DNA from: a virus
Virus record (IMG/VR): IMGVR_UViG_3300023501_000016
Location: 1-49,905 of that record
Strand: one strand, 5' to 3'
DNA length: 49,905 bases
Shown here: positions 25,401 to 33,202 of the stretch, one piece after another
How positions within the stretch are numbered: the first letter of the stretch is position 1
How the letters are laid out: each line of letters starts with the position of its first letter
Program-made: the position numbers and the translations under genes
Notes under the pieces: model-generated
Told to the model about the DNA's origin: nothing
Seen by the model: the letters and a program-made list of their open reading frames with translations, nothing else
Databases searched by the model: none

Positions 25401-26270
25401 ATCACCAAACAATGGTATTTTACTGGTGATTGCGGGCAAATTAGAATATGCAGGTGTTATGAATGCATTGAGTGGAAAGTCTGAGTCAGTAGTTGAACCA
25501 TGCTCGACATACGCATACACAGCGTCAATGCCTTCGGGTATATTATTACCAGTCAGTGTGAATGTTGTTGTTTCGCCTTCGTTAGTAGGACCGTCATTGG
25601 CGAGTGAGTATGAGATAGAGGTTCTTGCTACTGCACTATCACTGGGTAAATTCATGATACTAAGATCATTAGTGGCAAGTAGAACTTCGCTGCCGAGATA
25701 CATTCCTGCAGGATGCACAAACTTCTTAAATACTTCTGACCATTGTGAGATAGGAATACCTACACGAATAAGCAGAGCATATGTCTGATACAGTTTATCG
25801 TCGGTTAAGAAGTTTAGATAGTCCGGACCAATTCGCGATTTTGTGTCAGATACATTAAAGATGTCTTCTTTAGGATAAAGAACTTCAGCGTCCAAACCAT
25901 AGAACGATCTGAAGAACCATTCAATAGCAAACTTAGATCCTTTAGCACGAAACAATGTACTAGAGAAGTTTGCGGCAGCACGTTTCTCTGCCTCTGATTG
26001 TCCAAAACCTTCGAAGTAATTCTCGCCAAGAAGTAACTCATCTTCAATAAAGGAGAGTAGAGTAACGTCTGTCTCGTTAATGTCACGAGAAGCGAATAGA
26101 TGATTGAGAAGTTCTGTTGGTTTGTATGTATCTTGCCACTCATAATACTCTTCAAGAAGTTTTATGAATTTAGGATAAGCGGAACTAAAATGCTCGGGCA
26201 AAACACTTTCAATCTGATCTTTACGCAGATTGACATGTCTTCTTCTCTTGTCGATAAAACCTTTATGCAT
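22416..26270 (-). CDS. Large virion protein with Calx-beta-like repeats
   Basis: 1,284 residues. An N-terminal helical domain (about 1-205; E-H-F-S-S-A-Y-P-K-F-I-K-L-L-E-E-Y-Y-E-W near 26-45, G-S-K-F-A-I-E-W-F-F-R-S-F-Y-G near 111-125) resembles the attachment domain of large marine T4-like virion proteins. It is followed by about seven or eight Calx-beta-like repeats of about 110-125 residues, each starting with an x-E-G-x-x-x-x-F-T/S-V-x-G-x-N-I/V-P signature (first near 231) and several containing H-G-x-T-x-x-D-F. The last 200 residues differ. Calx-beta/Ig-like arrays suit long, adhesive tail appendages. The ATG overlaps the stop of the upstream paralogous fibre gene (UAAUG). Confidence 0.85.
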   Translation of the reverse strand: MHKGFIDKRRRHVNLRKDQIESVLPEHFSSAYPKFIKLLEEYYEWQDTYKPTELLNHLFASRDINETDVTLLSFIEDELLLGENYFEGFGQSEAEKRAAANFSSTLFRAKGSKFAIEWFFRSFYGLDAEVLYPKEDIFNVSDTKSRIGPDYLNFLTDDKLYQTYALLIRVGIPISQWSEVFKKFVHPAGMYLGSEVLLATNDLSIMNLPSDSAVARTSISYSLANDGPTNEGETTTFTLTGNNIPEGIDAVYAYVEHGSTTDSDFPLNAFITPAYSNLPAITSKIPLFGDSAGPRLINVNNSTATFTLRSWIDSDAAGSSSDNYTLKVIDRDGRNLESAIITINNSAPSYTLTPSSATPNEGDVITFTVNGSNVPYDGSTELYYHVVHGDTNDADFTVAPQQVADLQSALSLVTISGSTGSFSLKTVIDQASDDDEEFTVNIRDVNQTTVATTTVSVQQVASAFTVSAEDIVEGNSLVLAITVNTSETGDSLTYTITNADGRISPLTETFTVPAEGNGVFTKVIPTTVSDLYQGTVTPTVSITNNVSNATTTTTFVMTDVAPTWGMNSSPEFAVEGTTITFSVDGTNIPDPTTVWFEILHGTTVDADFTTTPPQTGSRSSTAISDPGDTVFQITVASDSEVEDESFTARLYDAQTGGNLLASLSYVIQGTNTSYALSPSTSSANEGSQVTFTFTTNQPDGTYYWWIPTGSSIQAADFSSAIGSNTNRSSLVVTGGTGTIAVALLNDALTEGTESFSVLVSDSNNSSVPPVVSSGTVTVTDTSVTNYSVTSNSPVEGSTLNIVISATNQTSPNSETLYIEVTGSAVIGRIPTQQLASSSSSATRNIFLSTTSSTTYQGTSVGGITVSRGGYASASGTVIASTTFNLVDQAPAMTVTPNATTGQEGSTIIYTIGGSNIPPGTYYWHDPAIIKTLDCPNGRSAGTSQIDHQGPSNSGLDLQVGMSTDDAALPGTITSIINTSGTAGYVTMSEPTTRATVTGEHIKFAFPADWGDATELYGTVAVSSNAGTFNLATLVNSDHFDDVWNIRVFNNEFSYNEYLGANLGLATAATVTIADTTPVTVNLEYNTNDVLEASFFNLNGNPQTTTLMTEYNHTGQGIVWKNFQPHYASGGTIYEDFGDPEYDDNWILPIAARSDYIGSNYQMNVRFYNDSQRTIPTVPNQQTGGSSGYSYVYGQRYVNGVEVAAWDNTSTQWWVVGTSTQSGVHYYRHIAQTTPSGGQDALVVNSRWVTVTIKEYNGTLGTGTTVLTYNYRSSVSAYTSTFNGI

Positions 26271-26932
26271 TATGCACCATTTCCACTATTCAGCGTTTTC
26301 ACTGCTAGTGCTAGTCTATCTATTGCGTCTTTAACATTTGTTGGTGCTGGACTAGTCCATAGTCCTGCACTATCTGTAGTGTAACCAAGTAAGTTACCTA
26401 AACCAGAGTAAGAACCCGCAGTTAAAATATTAGTTTGTGGATTGTAGGATAGTTGAGTATCAGTTCTTGCACTATCGTCGCCCGCAACAACACTTGTCAT
26501 TACTGGATATAATGCAGTGATTGTTGAACCAGAAGAATCAACTTTAATCAATTCTGATGTGTGAGATGCTACATAAGCAACAATCGCTCCTGATGTCGCC
26601 AAAGCACTGTCCGTAAGAGATAATCCACCGGCAGAGTCAACTATTGAAGTTGCATATGTGCTATTAACATAATCGCGCAGAATGCCAAATTTGACTGTAC
26701 CAGAAGTGGAGATATCACCACCAGCGATAAGTTCGTTAGCGATAGTAAGATCGCCTAATGGAATAACAATACCGCCATCAGCAGAATCCCGAATGTTCTT
26801 TGCCAGATGTGAAAGCAAGAGTCCTCGGGTAATCTTCTTTGTCGTTCCAGTACTTACATCATTAATAACAATAACATCCGAATCGACTGATACTGTTAAT
26901 ACTGGTAGTGCCGATATCTTAATATCTGCCAT
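26270..26932 (-). CDS. Short fibre-like structural protein (paralogue of the next gene upstream)
   Basis: 220 residues. The start (I-K-I-S-A-L-P..., V-I-V-I-N-D-V-S-T-G-T-T-K-K-I-T) and the end (T-T-D-S-A-G-L-W then K-T-L-N-S-G-N-G-A) match the 530-residue protein encoded directly upstream, so it looks like a shortened duplicate lacking the repeated middle. The motif S-Y-N-P-Q-T-N-I-L-T-A-G-S-Y-S-G-L-G-N-L-L is the tail-fibre-type repeat also found there. A late-promoter-like TCTAAATA lies 28 bases upstream. A trimeric fibre or baseplate-edge role is inference. Confidence 0.78.
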   Translation of the reverse strand: MADIKISALPVLTVSVDSDVIVINDVSTGTTKKITRGLLLSHLAKNIRDSADGGIVIPLGDLTIANELIAGGDISTSGTVKFGILRDYVNSTYATSIVDSAGGLSLTDSALATSGAIVAYVASHTSELIKVDSSGSTITALYPVMTSVVAGDDSARTDTQLSYNPQTNILTAGSYSGLGNLLGYTTDSAGLWTSPAPTNVKDAIDRLALAVKTLNSGNGA

Positions 26933-26959
26933 TTCTATTCTTCCTCAAATACTTTCTGT

Positions 26960-26967
26960 TATTTAGA
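26960..26967 (-). promoter_or_regulatory. Late promoter (TCTAAATA) for the short fibre-like gene
   Basis: Minus strand TCTAAATA, one mismatch to TATAAATA, 28 bases before the ATG at 26932, in the 42-base gap. Confidence 0.6.
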
Positions 26968-26974
26968 CTTAGTG

Positions 26975-28567
26975 TTAAGCGCCTACTTGACCGTTTAATG
27001 TTTTAAGTAATATCGCAAATCGATTGACTGCTGAGTCAAGAGTTGTGGGTGCCGCACCATTCCATAATCCTGCGCTATCTGTAGTATACGCGATACCGGT
27101 ATTCAATAGATTCTGCAAAGGATTGTATGTTAGATTGAGATCCACGTTAGTGTTATCATTACCAGATGCTGCCGACCCAAGATGCACATAGTATGTTGCG
27201 CTATCATTGATCGTACTAACTGCTACGTTGGCAGCGTTAGTAGCAGAGAGTGCCGCTACATCTGTTATGTTCGAACCATTACCAGCAAGATTTGTAGCAG
27301 TTAGTGTATTAGTTGCGGCATCAAATACAATACCACCATCTGTTGACACACTGTCAGAACCCGTCTGAGATGCTTTCAACATTATATACTGAGTGCCAGT
27401 AGTAGGATTAAAGTTAGAGTTAATCTTTGTTGCAGGCACTTCTGTGAGTAGTTTACCTTCACCAGAGAAAGCGCCAGCAGTTAATAAGTTGCTGAATGGA
27501 TTGTATAGTATACCCGCATCTGTGTTTACACTATCTACACCAGTCGCACTCTGAACGAATAGAATGGAGTGTGAAGCATCAACAACAGACGGAAGTACAT
27601 TCAATGCATTAGCAATACTACCACCACCAGGAATGGGTAAGTTAGTAAGTAAAGAACCATCACCCGCAAATGCAGTAGAAGACAATCTACCATTCGATGC
27701 GTTATATGTTAATGCGGCATTAGCGGCAAGAGTTGCTTGTAATCCAGTCTGAGCAGTACCCATGAAAGGATATAAAGTTGTCTGGGAGGCGGCAGTAGTA
27801 GTAACAATAGTGTCAGCATATTGTGCCTGAACTGCATTACTTGCGTTTGTAGCACTGTCAGCAGCAAGAGCGAATGTAGCAAGAGCAGAAGTCAAAGAGG
27901 ACGTGGCGACGGTCGCACTATCTGCATTAACTGCACGAGTTGCAAGTAGAGCGAATAAAGCACTTGCTGCCGTTGTAGCACTGTCAGCATATAGAGCATG
28001 AGTCGCTTCGGTAGCAAAGTTTGCACTATCAGCATTTGTCGCACTATCAGCAAGAACACCTGTCAACAGCGAACCGTCACCAGCAAAGAAAGGAGAAGTT
28101 AATACACCTGTATTTGGGTTAGATGTTAAGTTACTCTGAGTATGTACGCTGTCTAGTCCAGTCGCACTGTTGCGAATCATTAGAAAATATGGATTAGCAT
28201 CTGTGCCTGCATCAACAGCATTAACAACCTGATCGTTAGTAGGCAAGTTCGTTAGTGCAGAACCATCACCTTCGAATGATAGTGCTTTAAGATTTCCTGT
28301 CGAGGCATCATAAGTAAGAGAACCACTCGATCGAACTGAATCATATGAATCATCAGGACCATTACCGAAGAACACTTTCGTCTCAGTAGAACTTACATCG
28401 TTAGTAACCAATACAGTGTTTGATTGGTTAGCAGTTTGTCCGAGGAGTAAGTCACTCGCTTTGATCTGCTTAGTAAGGTTAGTACTAACATCCACTATGA
28501 TTAGAACGTCATCGTTCGCCGGTGCTCCGACTGCCGAGTCTAAATCTGTTATCTTTACGCCTGCCAT
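26975..28567 (-). CDS. Fibre-like structural protein with repeated modules
   Basis: 530 residues. Five to six modules of about 60-75 residues have the form D-S-V-x-T-...-L-x-Y-N-x-x-T-N-x-L-x-A-x-x-F-x-G-D-G-S-L-L-T, a pattern common in marine phage tail fibres. Between residues about 170 and 260 lies an alanine/serine/aspartate-rich stretch (A-D-S-A-T-N-A-D-S-A-N-F-A-T-E-A and similar) that could form a trimeric coiled or helical stalk. The C-terminal block is shared with the smaller downstream paralogue. It has an exact late promoter (28599-28606). Confidence 0.83.
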   Translation of the reverse strand: MAGVKITDLDSAVGAPANDDVLIIVDVSTNLTKQIKASDLLLGQTANQSNTVLVTNDVSSTETKVFFGNGPDDSYDSVRSSGSLTYDASTGNLKALSFEGDGSALTNLPTNDQVVNAVDAGTDANPYFLMIRNSATGLDSVHTQSNLTSNPNTGVLTSPFFAGDGSLLTGVLADSATNADSANFATEATHALYADSATTAASALFALLATRAVNADSATVATSSLTSALATFALAADSATNASNAVQAQYADTIVTTTAASQTTLYPFMGTAQTGLQATLAANAALTYNASNGRLSSTAFAGDGSLLTNLPIPGGGSIANALNVLPSVVDASHSILFVQSATGVDSVNTDAGILYNPFSNLLTAGAFSGEGKLLTEVPATKINSNFNPTTGTQYIMLKASQTGSDSVSTDGGIVFDAATNTLTATNLAGNGSNITDVAALSATNAANVAVSTINDSATYYVHLGSAASGNDNTNVDLNLTYNPLQNLLNTGIAYTTDSAGLWNGAAPTTLDSAVNRFAILLKTLNGQVGA

Positions 28568-28598
28568 TGTTATTCCTCAGAATATGTTTCTATAATTC

Positions 28599-28606
28599 TA
28601 TTTATA
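28599..28606 (-). promoter_or_regulatory. Late promoter TATAAATA for the 530-residue fibre-like gene
   Basis: Exact late element on the minus strand, 32 bases before the ATG at 28567. The start is expected near 28593. Confidence 0.85.
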
Positions 28607-28611
28607 GTGTT

Positions 28612-29901
28612 TTACGTCACAGTTATTGTAACTGTTGCAGTTTCTGTCTGTCCCGTATTGGGTGTTACTCTGTATGTAAATATATCAACTCCTGCAAAAC
28701 CACTAGTAGGAGTATAACGAATTATTCCGTTCGCTGAATCTGTTATCAATACTGTACCATTAACTGGTGCTCCACCTGCAGGTATTGTGTATACAATAGA
28801 ACTAGATTCGAACGTATCGTTAGCACCCGCATCAATGTCAATATACAATGCATCACCAGTGTTAATTGATGCAGTGACATTAATAGCATCATCAACAGCA
28901 TTAGTTACTGAAACGCTGATAGTTTGATCGAACTTTGTTCCGTCTGCCATATTCACAGAAAGTACGAATGAGTCAGAACCCGAGAAGTCTGGATTAGGAG
29001 TATATGTCCAATTACCAGTGGCGTTGTTTGCACCTGTTCGTGTTGTAATAGATGTGCCGAGACTTGCAGTTGCAGTACCGTTTGTCGGAGCAGTGCCTAT
29101 AGTAAATGTGTTGACTTTGCTTTGAGCATTAGTAATCTTAAATGCTGTTAGTATGTTGCCGCCATCTTCATTCAATAGTGTGCCGCTTGTGCCTGTTACG
29201 ACATTGCCTACTACGGATGTAGTGAACAAGTCATTTCCATCTAAGTCTTTGACACCAATATCAGCACTTGTTATAATAGCACCTGTTGCCGCAACACCCT
29301 TATACAAACTAATCTTCATTTCGAAATCAAGTGTATATATGATTGAACGTCTGTTCTCTATCTGACCTTCATAATCGTCAGAGAATGTTATACCCTGTAA
29401 TGTTATGGGGGTGTCTTCCTTGACATCGTACTCCGATAAAGGTTTTACTGTTACAGTATACTGTGGTGTGAAATAAGGTAGAATCTGTTCGATAATTTGT
29501 AATACATCATCCTGACTTTTACCATACACGTTCAACTGAAAGTTAACATTATATGGAACAGGTGTGTATAGTTGTGTTGCTGAACCAGTATAAGTTGTTG
29601 GCGCTTTAACACAGTTGTTCATCTTAGGTAATTGTCTTACTGGATCATAGTTCATTGCTACGATTTCGAATGACATTCTTGGTAGTTTTAATGCAATCTG
29701 TCTTTCGTTTACCTCACCGTTAAGCATGTTGTCCATGCGTGTGAGAAAGTCGCGCTTAGGTGCATATGATAATGGAACTTTTACTTGACTAATAACTTCG
29801 CCTGCGCTATTCTTACGTATGACATTTATGTTATTAAACAATGAACCAAATACGGCAACTGCTTTTCTAATTCTTTGATGATAGAAATGTGAACCTAACA
29901 T
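28612..29901 (-). CDS. 15: Tail-completion / sheath-stabilising protein with Ig-like extension (gp15)
   Basis: 429 residues versus 272 in T4. The first about 210 residues are gp15-like: M-L-G-S-H-F-Y-H-Q-R-I-R-K-A-V-A-V-F-G-S-L-F-N-N-I, D-F-L-T-R-M-D-N-M-L and L-P-R-M-S-F-E-I-V-A-M-N-Y-D. From about 230 to the end is an added part with two repeats typical of cadherin-like/Ig-like bacterial domains, each with T/V-N-G-T and Y-T-P-x-x-x-F-x-G-x-D-x-F. gp15 caps the tail and joins it to the neck, so the extension probably lies at the head-tail joint. The ATG overlaps the gp14 stop (UAAUG). Confidence 0.88.
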   Translation of the reverse strand: MLGSHFYHQRIRKAVAVFGSLFNNINVIRKNSAGEVISQVKVPLSYAPKRDFLTRMDNMLNGEVNERQIALKLPRMSFEIVAMNYDPVRQLPKMNNCVKAPTTYTGSATQLYTPVPYNVNFQLNVYGKSQDDVLQIIEQILPYFTPQYTVTVKPLSEYDVKEDTPITLQGITFSDDYEGQIENRRSIIYTLDFEMKISLYKGVAATGAIITSADIGVKDLDGNDLFTTSVVGNVVTGTSGTLLNEDGGNILTAFKITNAQSKVNTFTIGTAPTNGTATASLGTSITTRTGANNATGNWTYTPNPDFSGSDSFVLSVNMADGTKFDQTISVSVTNAVDDAINVTASINTGDALYIDIDAGANDTFESSSIVYTIPAGGAPVNGTVLITDSANGIIRYTPTSGFAGVDIFTYRVTPNTGQTETATVTITVT

Positions 29902-30803
29902 TATACTGGATCTCCGAATGGATTAGACTCAGAGAAGTCAATGAAGTCTGTCGCAACAGTATCAAAGATTGCATTCTGATTGCCAATTTCTAAGTTCTCG
30001 CCTGCAACTGAAGTTGGTGTTTCACTAATTGCAGAAGTCTGTCCTACTACAGGTAACGATGCTGCCCAACTATGATAGAGTCCATCAGAAGCACCACCAT
30101 GTGCGACATACACTTTATATGTTCCTGGAACAGATGCATCAATGTTAGCAATCTCTCCTTTCATAGTGAAAGTTGCATTGACCTGTGATATCTCTTCGCC
30201 AATTTCAAACTTAGTGCCTATTGTAGTAAATGTAGTCTCGTCAAATATCAGAGTTGACGTATAAGCATGTACAGTTTCAATAGCATCGATCTCTTCAACG
30301 CCGGTATCAAAGTCTTCATCATTGTATTCAAACAATTCACATCGCATACGGAACACAGGAAGATTCTTTAACTGGTAGAATGGTGTCTCATCTTCTACTT
30401 TCTGAATCTCAAATATTGAGTTAGACAATGTTAAAACAATTAGATCGCCTTCTCTTGGGCGATAGAAAGGTTCTTCTAATGTATTCTCGATAGAAGCAAC
30501 AGTATTCAACCATCGACGCCTTGCCATAATGAATGTGGCAGCATCTCGAATCTCTACACCAAACTTAGCGAACAAGTCACCTTCGCCATCAAATCCTTCA
30601 ACGCCTTCGATGTACATTTCTATACGATAAGCATTGTCAAATCGTGAGGTGCTATCGTCACCAAAGATAGTATCTCTGTTGACTAGTTCACGCGGGACAT
30701 AGTAAACGTCCTGACCATACATCTTCAAAGACTCAATAATGATATCTTCATAGAGAGTCTGTTCAGACTTTCTGCCTTGTGAGAAGTAAAGATTAGTTGC
30801 CAT
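29901..30803 (-). CDS. 14: Neck protein (gp14)
   Basis: 300 residues (T4 gp14 has 256). The N-terminus (S-E-Q-T-L-Y-E-D-I-I-I-E-S-L-K-M-Y-G-Q-D-V-Y-Y-V-P-R) and Y-R-I-E-M-Y-I-E-G-V-E-G-F-D-G-E-G-D-L-F and R-P-R-E-G-D-L-I-V-L are conserved in marine T4-like gp14. With gp13 it closes the filled head and joins the tail. The C-terminal about 90 residues (F-E-I-G-E-E-I-S-Q-V-N-A-T, Y-K-V-Y-V-A-H-G-G-A-S-D-G) look like an extra beta domain. Coupled with gp15 by UAAUG; starts one base after gp13. Confidence 0.92.
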   Translation of the reverse strand: MATNLYFSQGRKSEQTLYEDIIIESLKMYGQDVYYVPRELVNRDTIFGDDSTSRFDNAYRIEMYIEGVEGFDGEGDLFAKFGVEIRDAATFIMARRRWLNTVASIENTLEEPFYRPREGDLIVLTLSNSIFEIQKVEDETPFYQLKNLPVFRMRCELFEYNDEDFDTGVEEIDAIETVHAYTSTLIFDETTFTTIGTKFEIGEEISQVNATFTMKGEIANIDASVPGTYKVYVAHGGASDGLYHSWAASLPVVGQTSAISETPTSVAGENLEIGNQNAIFDTVATDFIDFSESNPFGDPV

Positions 30804-30804
30804 G

Positions 30805-31560
30805 TTATCCTATCAGAAAGTCAACTGGGAGTTCTTGTTCGAGACGTAGTTTCTCTTCAAGTTTCTCGATTTCAGCAGTCGCGTCTTCGTACAATTGACG
30901 ACCACTAATAGTAACACCACCCGGCAATTGCATTCCTTCAAACTTGGACATGTTCACGCCCCATTGCTGTTTGATTAACTGCGTGGTATAATCTTTCATG
31001 AACATATCATTCCATATGCTCAAGTGTACTTCTGGATCAATAATCTGATATACTTCAGCAATAACAAAATCACCTGCTTTAATATCACCGTCAGCAAGAT
31101 CACCATCGATGTATAGACGTTGCTGTCTACGCGAGTGGCGCACTTGTGGCATGCCGTTCAGTTGTTGATCGATCATACTCAGATATTGTTCCATCTGATA
31201 TATGTATGATAGATCGCCCGCAAAACTATAGAAGTCTGCCATGTTATTTAAAAACATCTGATACTTTAGATCAAACATATTGCTGCCTGAACCAAACGAC
31301 GAGTTCAGAGGAAACAATCTCTTCACCCACTGTACACTTGCGCTTAAAGGAATGTATCCATTAGTTACGTCTGTCGCAGTTATTTCATGCTTGATATAAG
31401 TTCTGAGAGTAGCATCGCTATGAAACTCTTGGTATTTCTGAAGAGCGTCATCGACCTTATCTTCAACTTGATCTATATCAACATTGATTTCTATTACAGG
31501 TTCACCCAATCTACGTAGGGCGAAGTCGATTAAATCTTGTCTTGAATCTGGCGATGCCAT
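30805..31560 (-). CDS. 13: Neck protein (gp13)
   Basis: 251 residues (T4 gp13 has 309). Typical segments are R-Q-D-L-I-D-F-A-L-R-R-L-G-E-P-V-I-E-I-N-V, the helix Q-V-E-D-K-V-D-D-A-L-Q-K-Y-Q-E-F-H, D-L-K-Y-Q-M-F-L-N-N-M and W-N-D-M-F-M-K-D-Y-T-T-Q-L-I-K-Q-Q-W-G-V-N-M-S-K-F. It joins the portal to the tail with gp14 after DNA packaging. A late-promoter-like CATAAATA (31585-31592) lies 25 bases upstream of the ATG. It leads the collinear 13-14-15 set. Confidence 0.94.
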   Translation of the reverse strand: MASPDSRQDLIDFALRRLGEPVIEINVDIDQVEDKVDDALQKYQEFHSDATLRTYIKHEITATDVTNGYIPLSASVQWVKRLFPLNSSFGSGSNMFDLKYQMFLNNMADFYSFAGDLSYIYQMEQYLSMIDQQLNGMPQVRHSRRQQRLYIDGDLADGDIKAGDFVIAEVYQIIDPEVHLSIWNDMFMKDYTTQLIKQQWGVNMSKFEGMQLPGGVTISGRQLYEDATAEIEKLEEKLRLEQELPVDFLIG

Positions 31561-31584
31561 TTGTTACTCCAAAGTTTATCTGTT

Positions 31585-31592
31585 TATTTATG
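31585..31592 (-). promoter_or_regulatory. Late promoter (CATAAATA) for genes 13-14-15
   Basis: Minus strand CATAAATA, one mismatch to TATAAATA, 25 bases before the gene 13 ATG and overlapping the stop codon of the upstream gene. Confidence 0.65.
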
Positions 31593-32832
31593 CGCCCCAG
31601 ATGGTAGCACCTGCAGAGTCATAAATTACTAACTGTCTTGCTGATCCATCAAAATAACGACTCGCTTCGAGATCACCCTCTACCGTTACGCCTGCGAATG
31701 TGACACTATCTGTACTAGTAGAACCTCGACTGGTCACAGACTGTAGTGTGTCTTGCTCTGAATCAAGATATGCAAGATCGCCTAATACACGGTATGATAT
31801 AGAATCTTGAGAAGATAATACAAGTACATTATCAGTCTCTTGATCCAGATCGATTTGTGTTAAAGATAGATTGCCTAGAGTAAGTCTATTACTAGAGGCG
31901 TTATATGATAATGCACTATCAACCTTTGCACTATCTCCGCCATTTAGTACACTAACAAATGTTGGATAGAATGTTCTGTCTTCGTCTGTTGATGTAACTT
32001 GTGTTAAGTTGACAGTACCGTCAAGAATATCAGTTGATATAGTTCGTCTAACAATTCTATTTGTTGTTGGTTCTAAGAATAGACCGAATGTAGCGGTAAC
32101 GGATGCATCTGTGTTGTTAATTACAACATCATTGTCGAAGGTTGCTGAATCAAATAGTGATGGTCCAACTACTGCAATGCCCGCTTCAAATTTAGTTAGT
32201 CTGTTAAAGTTCCAGGAGTTATCTGTCGATGCGTATGTGATACCAGCATTTGATCCAGCAACAGTGATACCCGCGCCTTCTGCTTCGGCATTGTTTGTTG
32301 CGCCTCGAGCAATGACAATATTCTTATCATCGATTTCTAATGTTGCGGTGTTCAGAATTGTTTGTGTACCATTAACAGTAAGATTACCATTAATTACTAC
32401 ACTGTCAGCATATAGTCCACCGTAGAAGTACGAGTAGACTTGTGTGCTGTCGCCTCGTGCGGTTACAGTTGCTAGGGTCTCGTTTGCTGTGTCAGCAAAT
32501 GCACCTGCACCAATCTTACGAACAACAACACTATCAGTCTGACCATCAAAAGGATTATTCTTTACGAATAGAGCGTAGAAATCACTTGTATCACCCGAAT
32601 CTAATGATGTGAAGTTAAGTGCATTTAGTGTAAGTGAAGATATATCACCCCAAGAACGAATACCACTAGCGGTAGACGTAAGTACTTGACCGTCAGTTGT
32701 CGGATTACCAGGACTAGGTTCTACCTGATCAAGAGTAATATACTCATATCTGCCTGAATCAAGATCTCCTACTGGTCTGGTTGATACACCACCAGAAAGC
32801 GAAGTACTCGAAACGCTTATTGTACTAACCAT
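31588..32832 (-). CDS. Fibre-like structural protein
   Basis: 414 residues, low in charge, rich in S, T, D and V, and mostly beta. It contains the fibre motif G-N-L-T-V-N-G-T-Q-T-I-L-N-T-A-T-L-E-I-D-D-K-N-I-V-I-A typical of marine phage tail/fibre proteins, and S-Y-N-A-S-S-N-R-L-T-L-G-N-L as in the modules of the 530-residue protein. The end (S-R-Y-F-D-G-S-A-R-Q-L-V-I-Y-D-S-A-G-A-T-I-W-G-A) may be a receptor-side or trimer-cap element. It overlaps the 123-residue gene by eight bases. Exact role unknown. Confidence 0.8.
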   Translation of the reverse strand: MVSTISVSSTSLSGGVSTRPVGDLDSGRYEYITLDQVEPSPGNPTTDGQVLTSTASGIRSWGDISSLTLNALNFTSLDSGDTSDFYALFVKNNPFDGQTDSVVVRKIGAGAFADTANETLATVTARGDSTQVYSYFYGGLYADSVVINGNLTVNGTQTILNTATLEIDDKNIVIARGATNNAEAEGAGITVAGSNAGITYASTDNSWNFNRLTKFEAGIAVVGPSLFDSATFDNDVVINNTDASVTATFGLFLEPTTNRIVRRTISTDILDGTVNLTQVTSTDEDRTFYPTFVSVLNGGDSAKVDSALSYNASSNRLTLGNLSLTQIDLDQETDNVLVLSSQDSISYRVLGDLAYLDSEQDTLQSVTSRGSTSTDSVTFAGVTVEGDLEASRYFDGSARQLVIYDSAGATIWGA

Positions 32833-33196
32833 TTAATGATTCCAGATAACTTAGAGTTAATTGCAATTTGCCAGCACCCGTTGCATTAGTTGAACATCGG
32901 ATAACACCGTTTTCTTCAATAATCAATTTGCCTGTGATAAGACTTACCGCATCACGCGCCTGCACTCGATAACCTTTAATCAAGTGAACTGCTGGTGCTG
33001 CCAAAGACAGCGCGGATCTCATAGAAATCTCATAGACACCAGTACCAGCGGAGTCGATATTCGCTACCTGCGCCATCAACACAATCGCAGTGATTCCGTT
33101 GGGCGAAGTATAGACTACATCGCTATCGCCAGTAAACGTATCCTTACCTGCAACAGTAATAGAGGTTGACTTAAACGTATTGAGTGGAGTTGCCAT
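32825..33196 (-). CDS. Small beta-rich structural protein
   Basis: 123 residues, alternating beta pattern (S-T-S-I-T-V-A-G-K-D-T-F and I-T-A-I-V-L-M-A-Q-V-A-N-I-D-S-A-G-T-G-V-Y-E-I). It resembles small virion accessory proteins of marine T4-like phages that sit between fibre genes, but no named family is recognised. It is encoded right after the 1,647-residue protein (six-base gap) and overlaps the next gene, so it is likely made together with both. A role as chaperone or cap is inference only. Confidence 0.72.
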   Translation of the reverse strand: MATPLNTFKSTSITVAGKDTFTGDSDVVYTSPNGITAIVLMAQVANIDSAGTGVYEISMRSALSLAAPAVHLIKGYRVQARDAVSLITGKLIIEENGVIRCSTNATGAGKLQLTLSYLESLNG

Positions 33197-33202
33197 TTTT
33201 CT

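Noticed and set aside
25303-25788. 161-residue open frame on the plus strand
   Set aside because: Antisense to the Calx-beta-like gene; no ribosome site or recognisable domain.
32009-32425. 138-residue open frame on the plus strand
   Set aside because: Antisense to a fibre-like gene, with composition mirroring its repeated codons.
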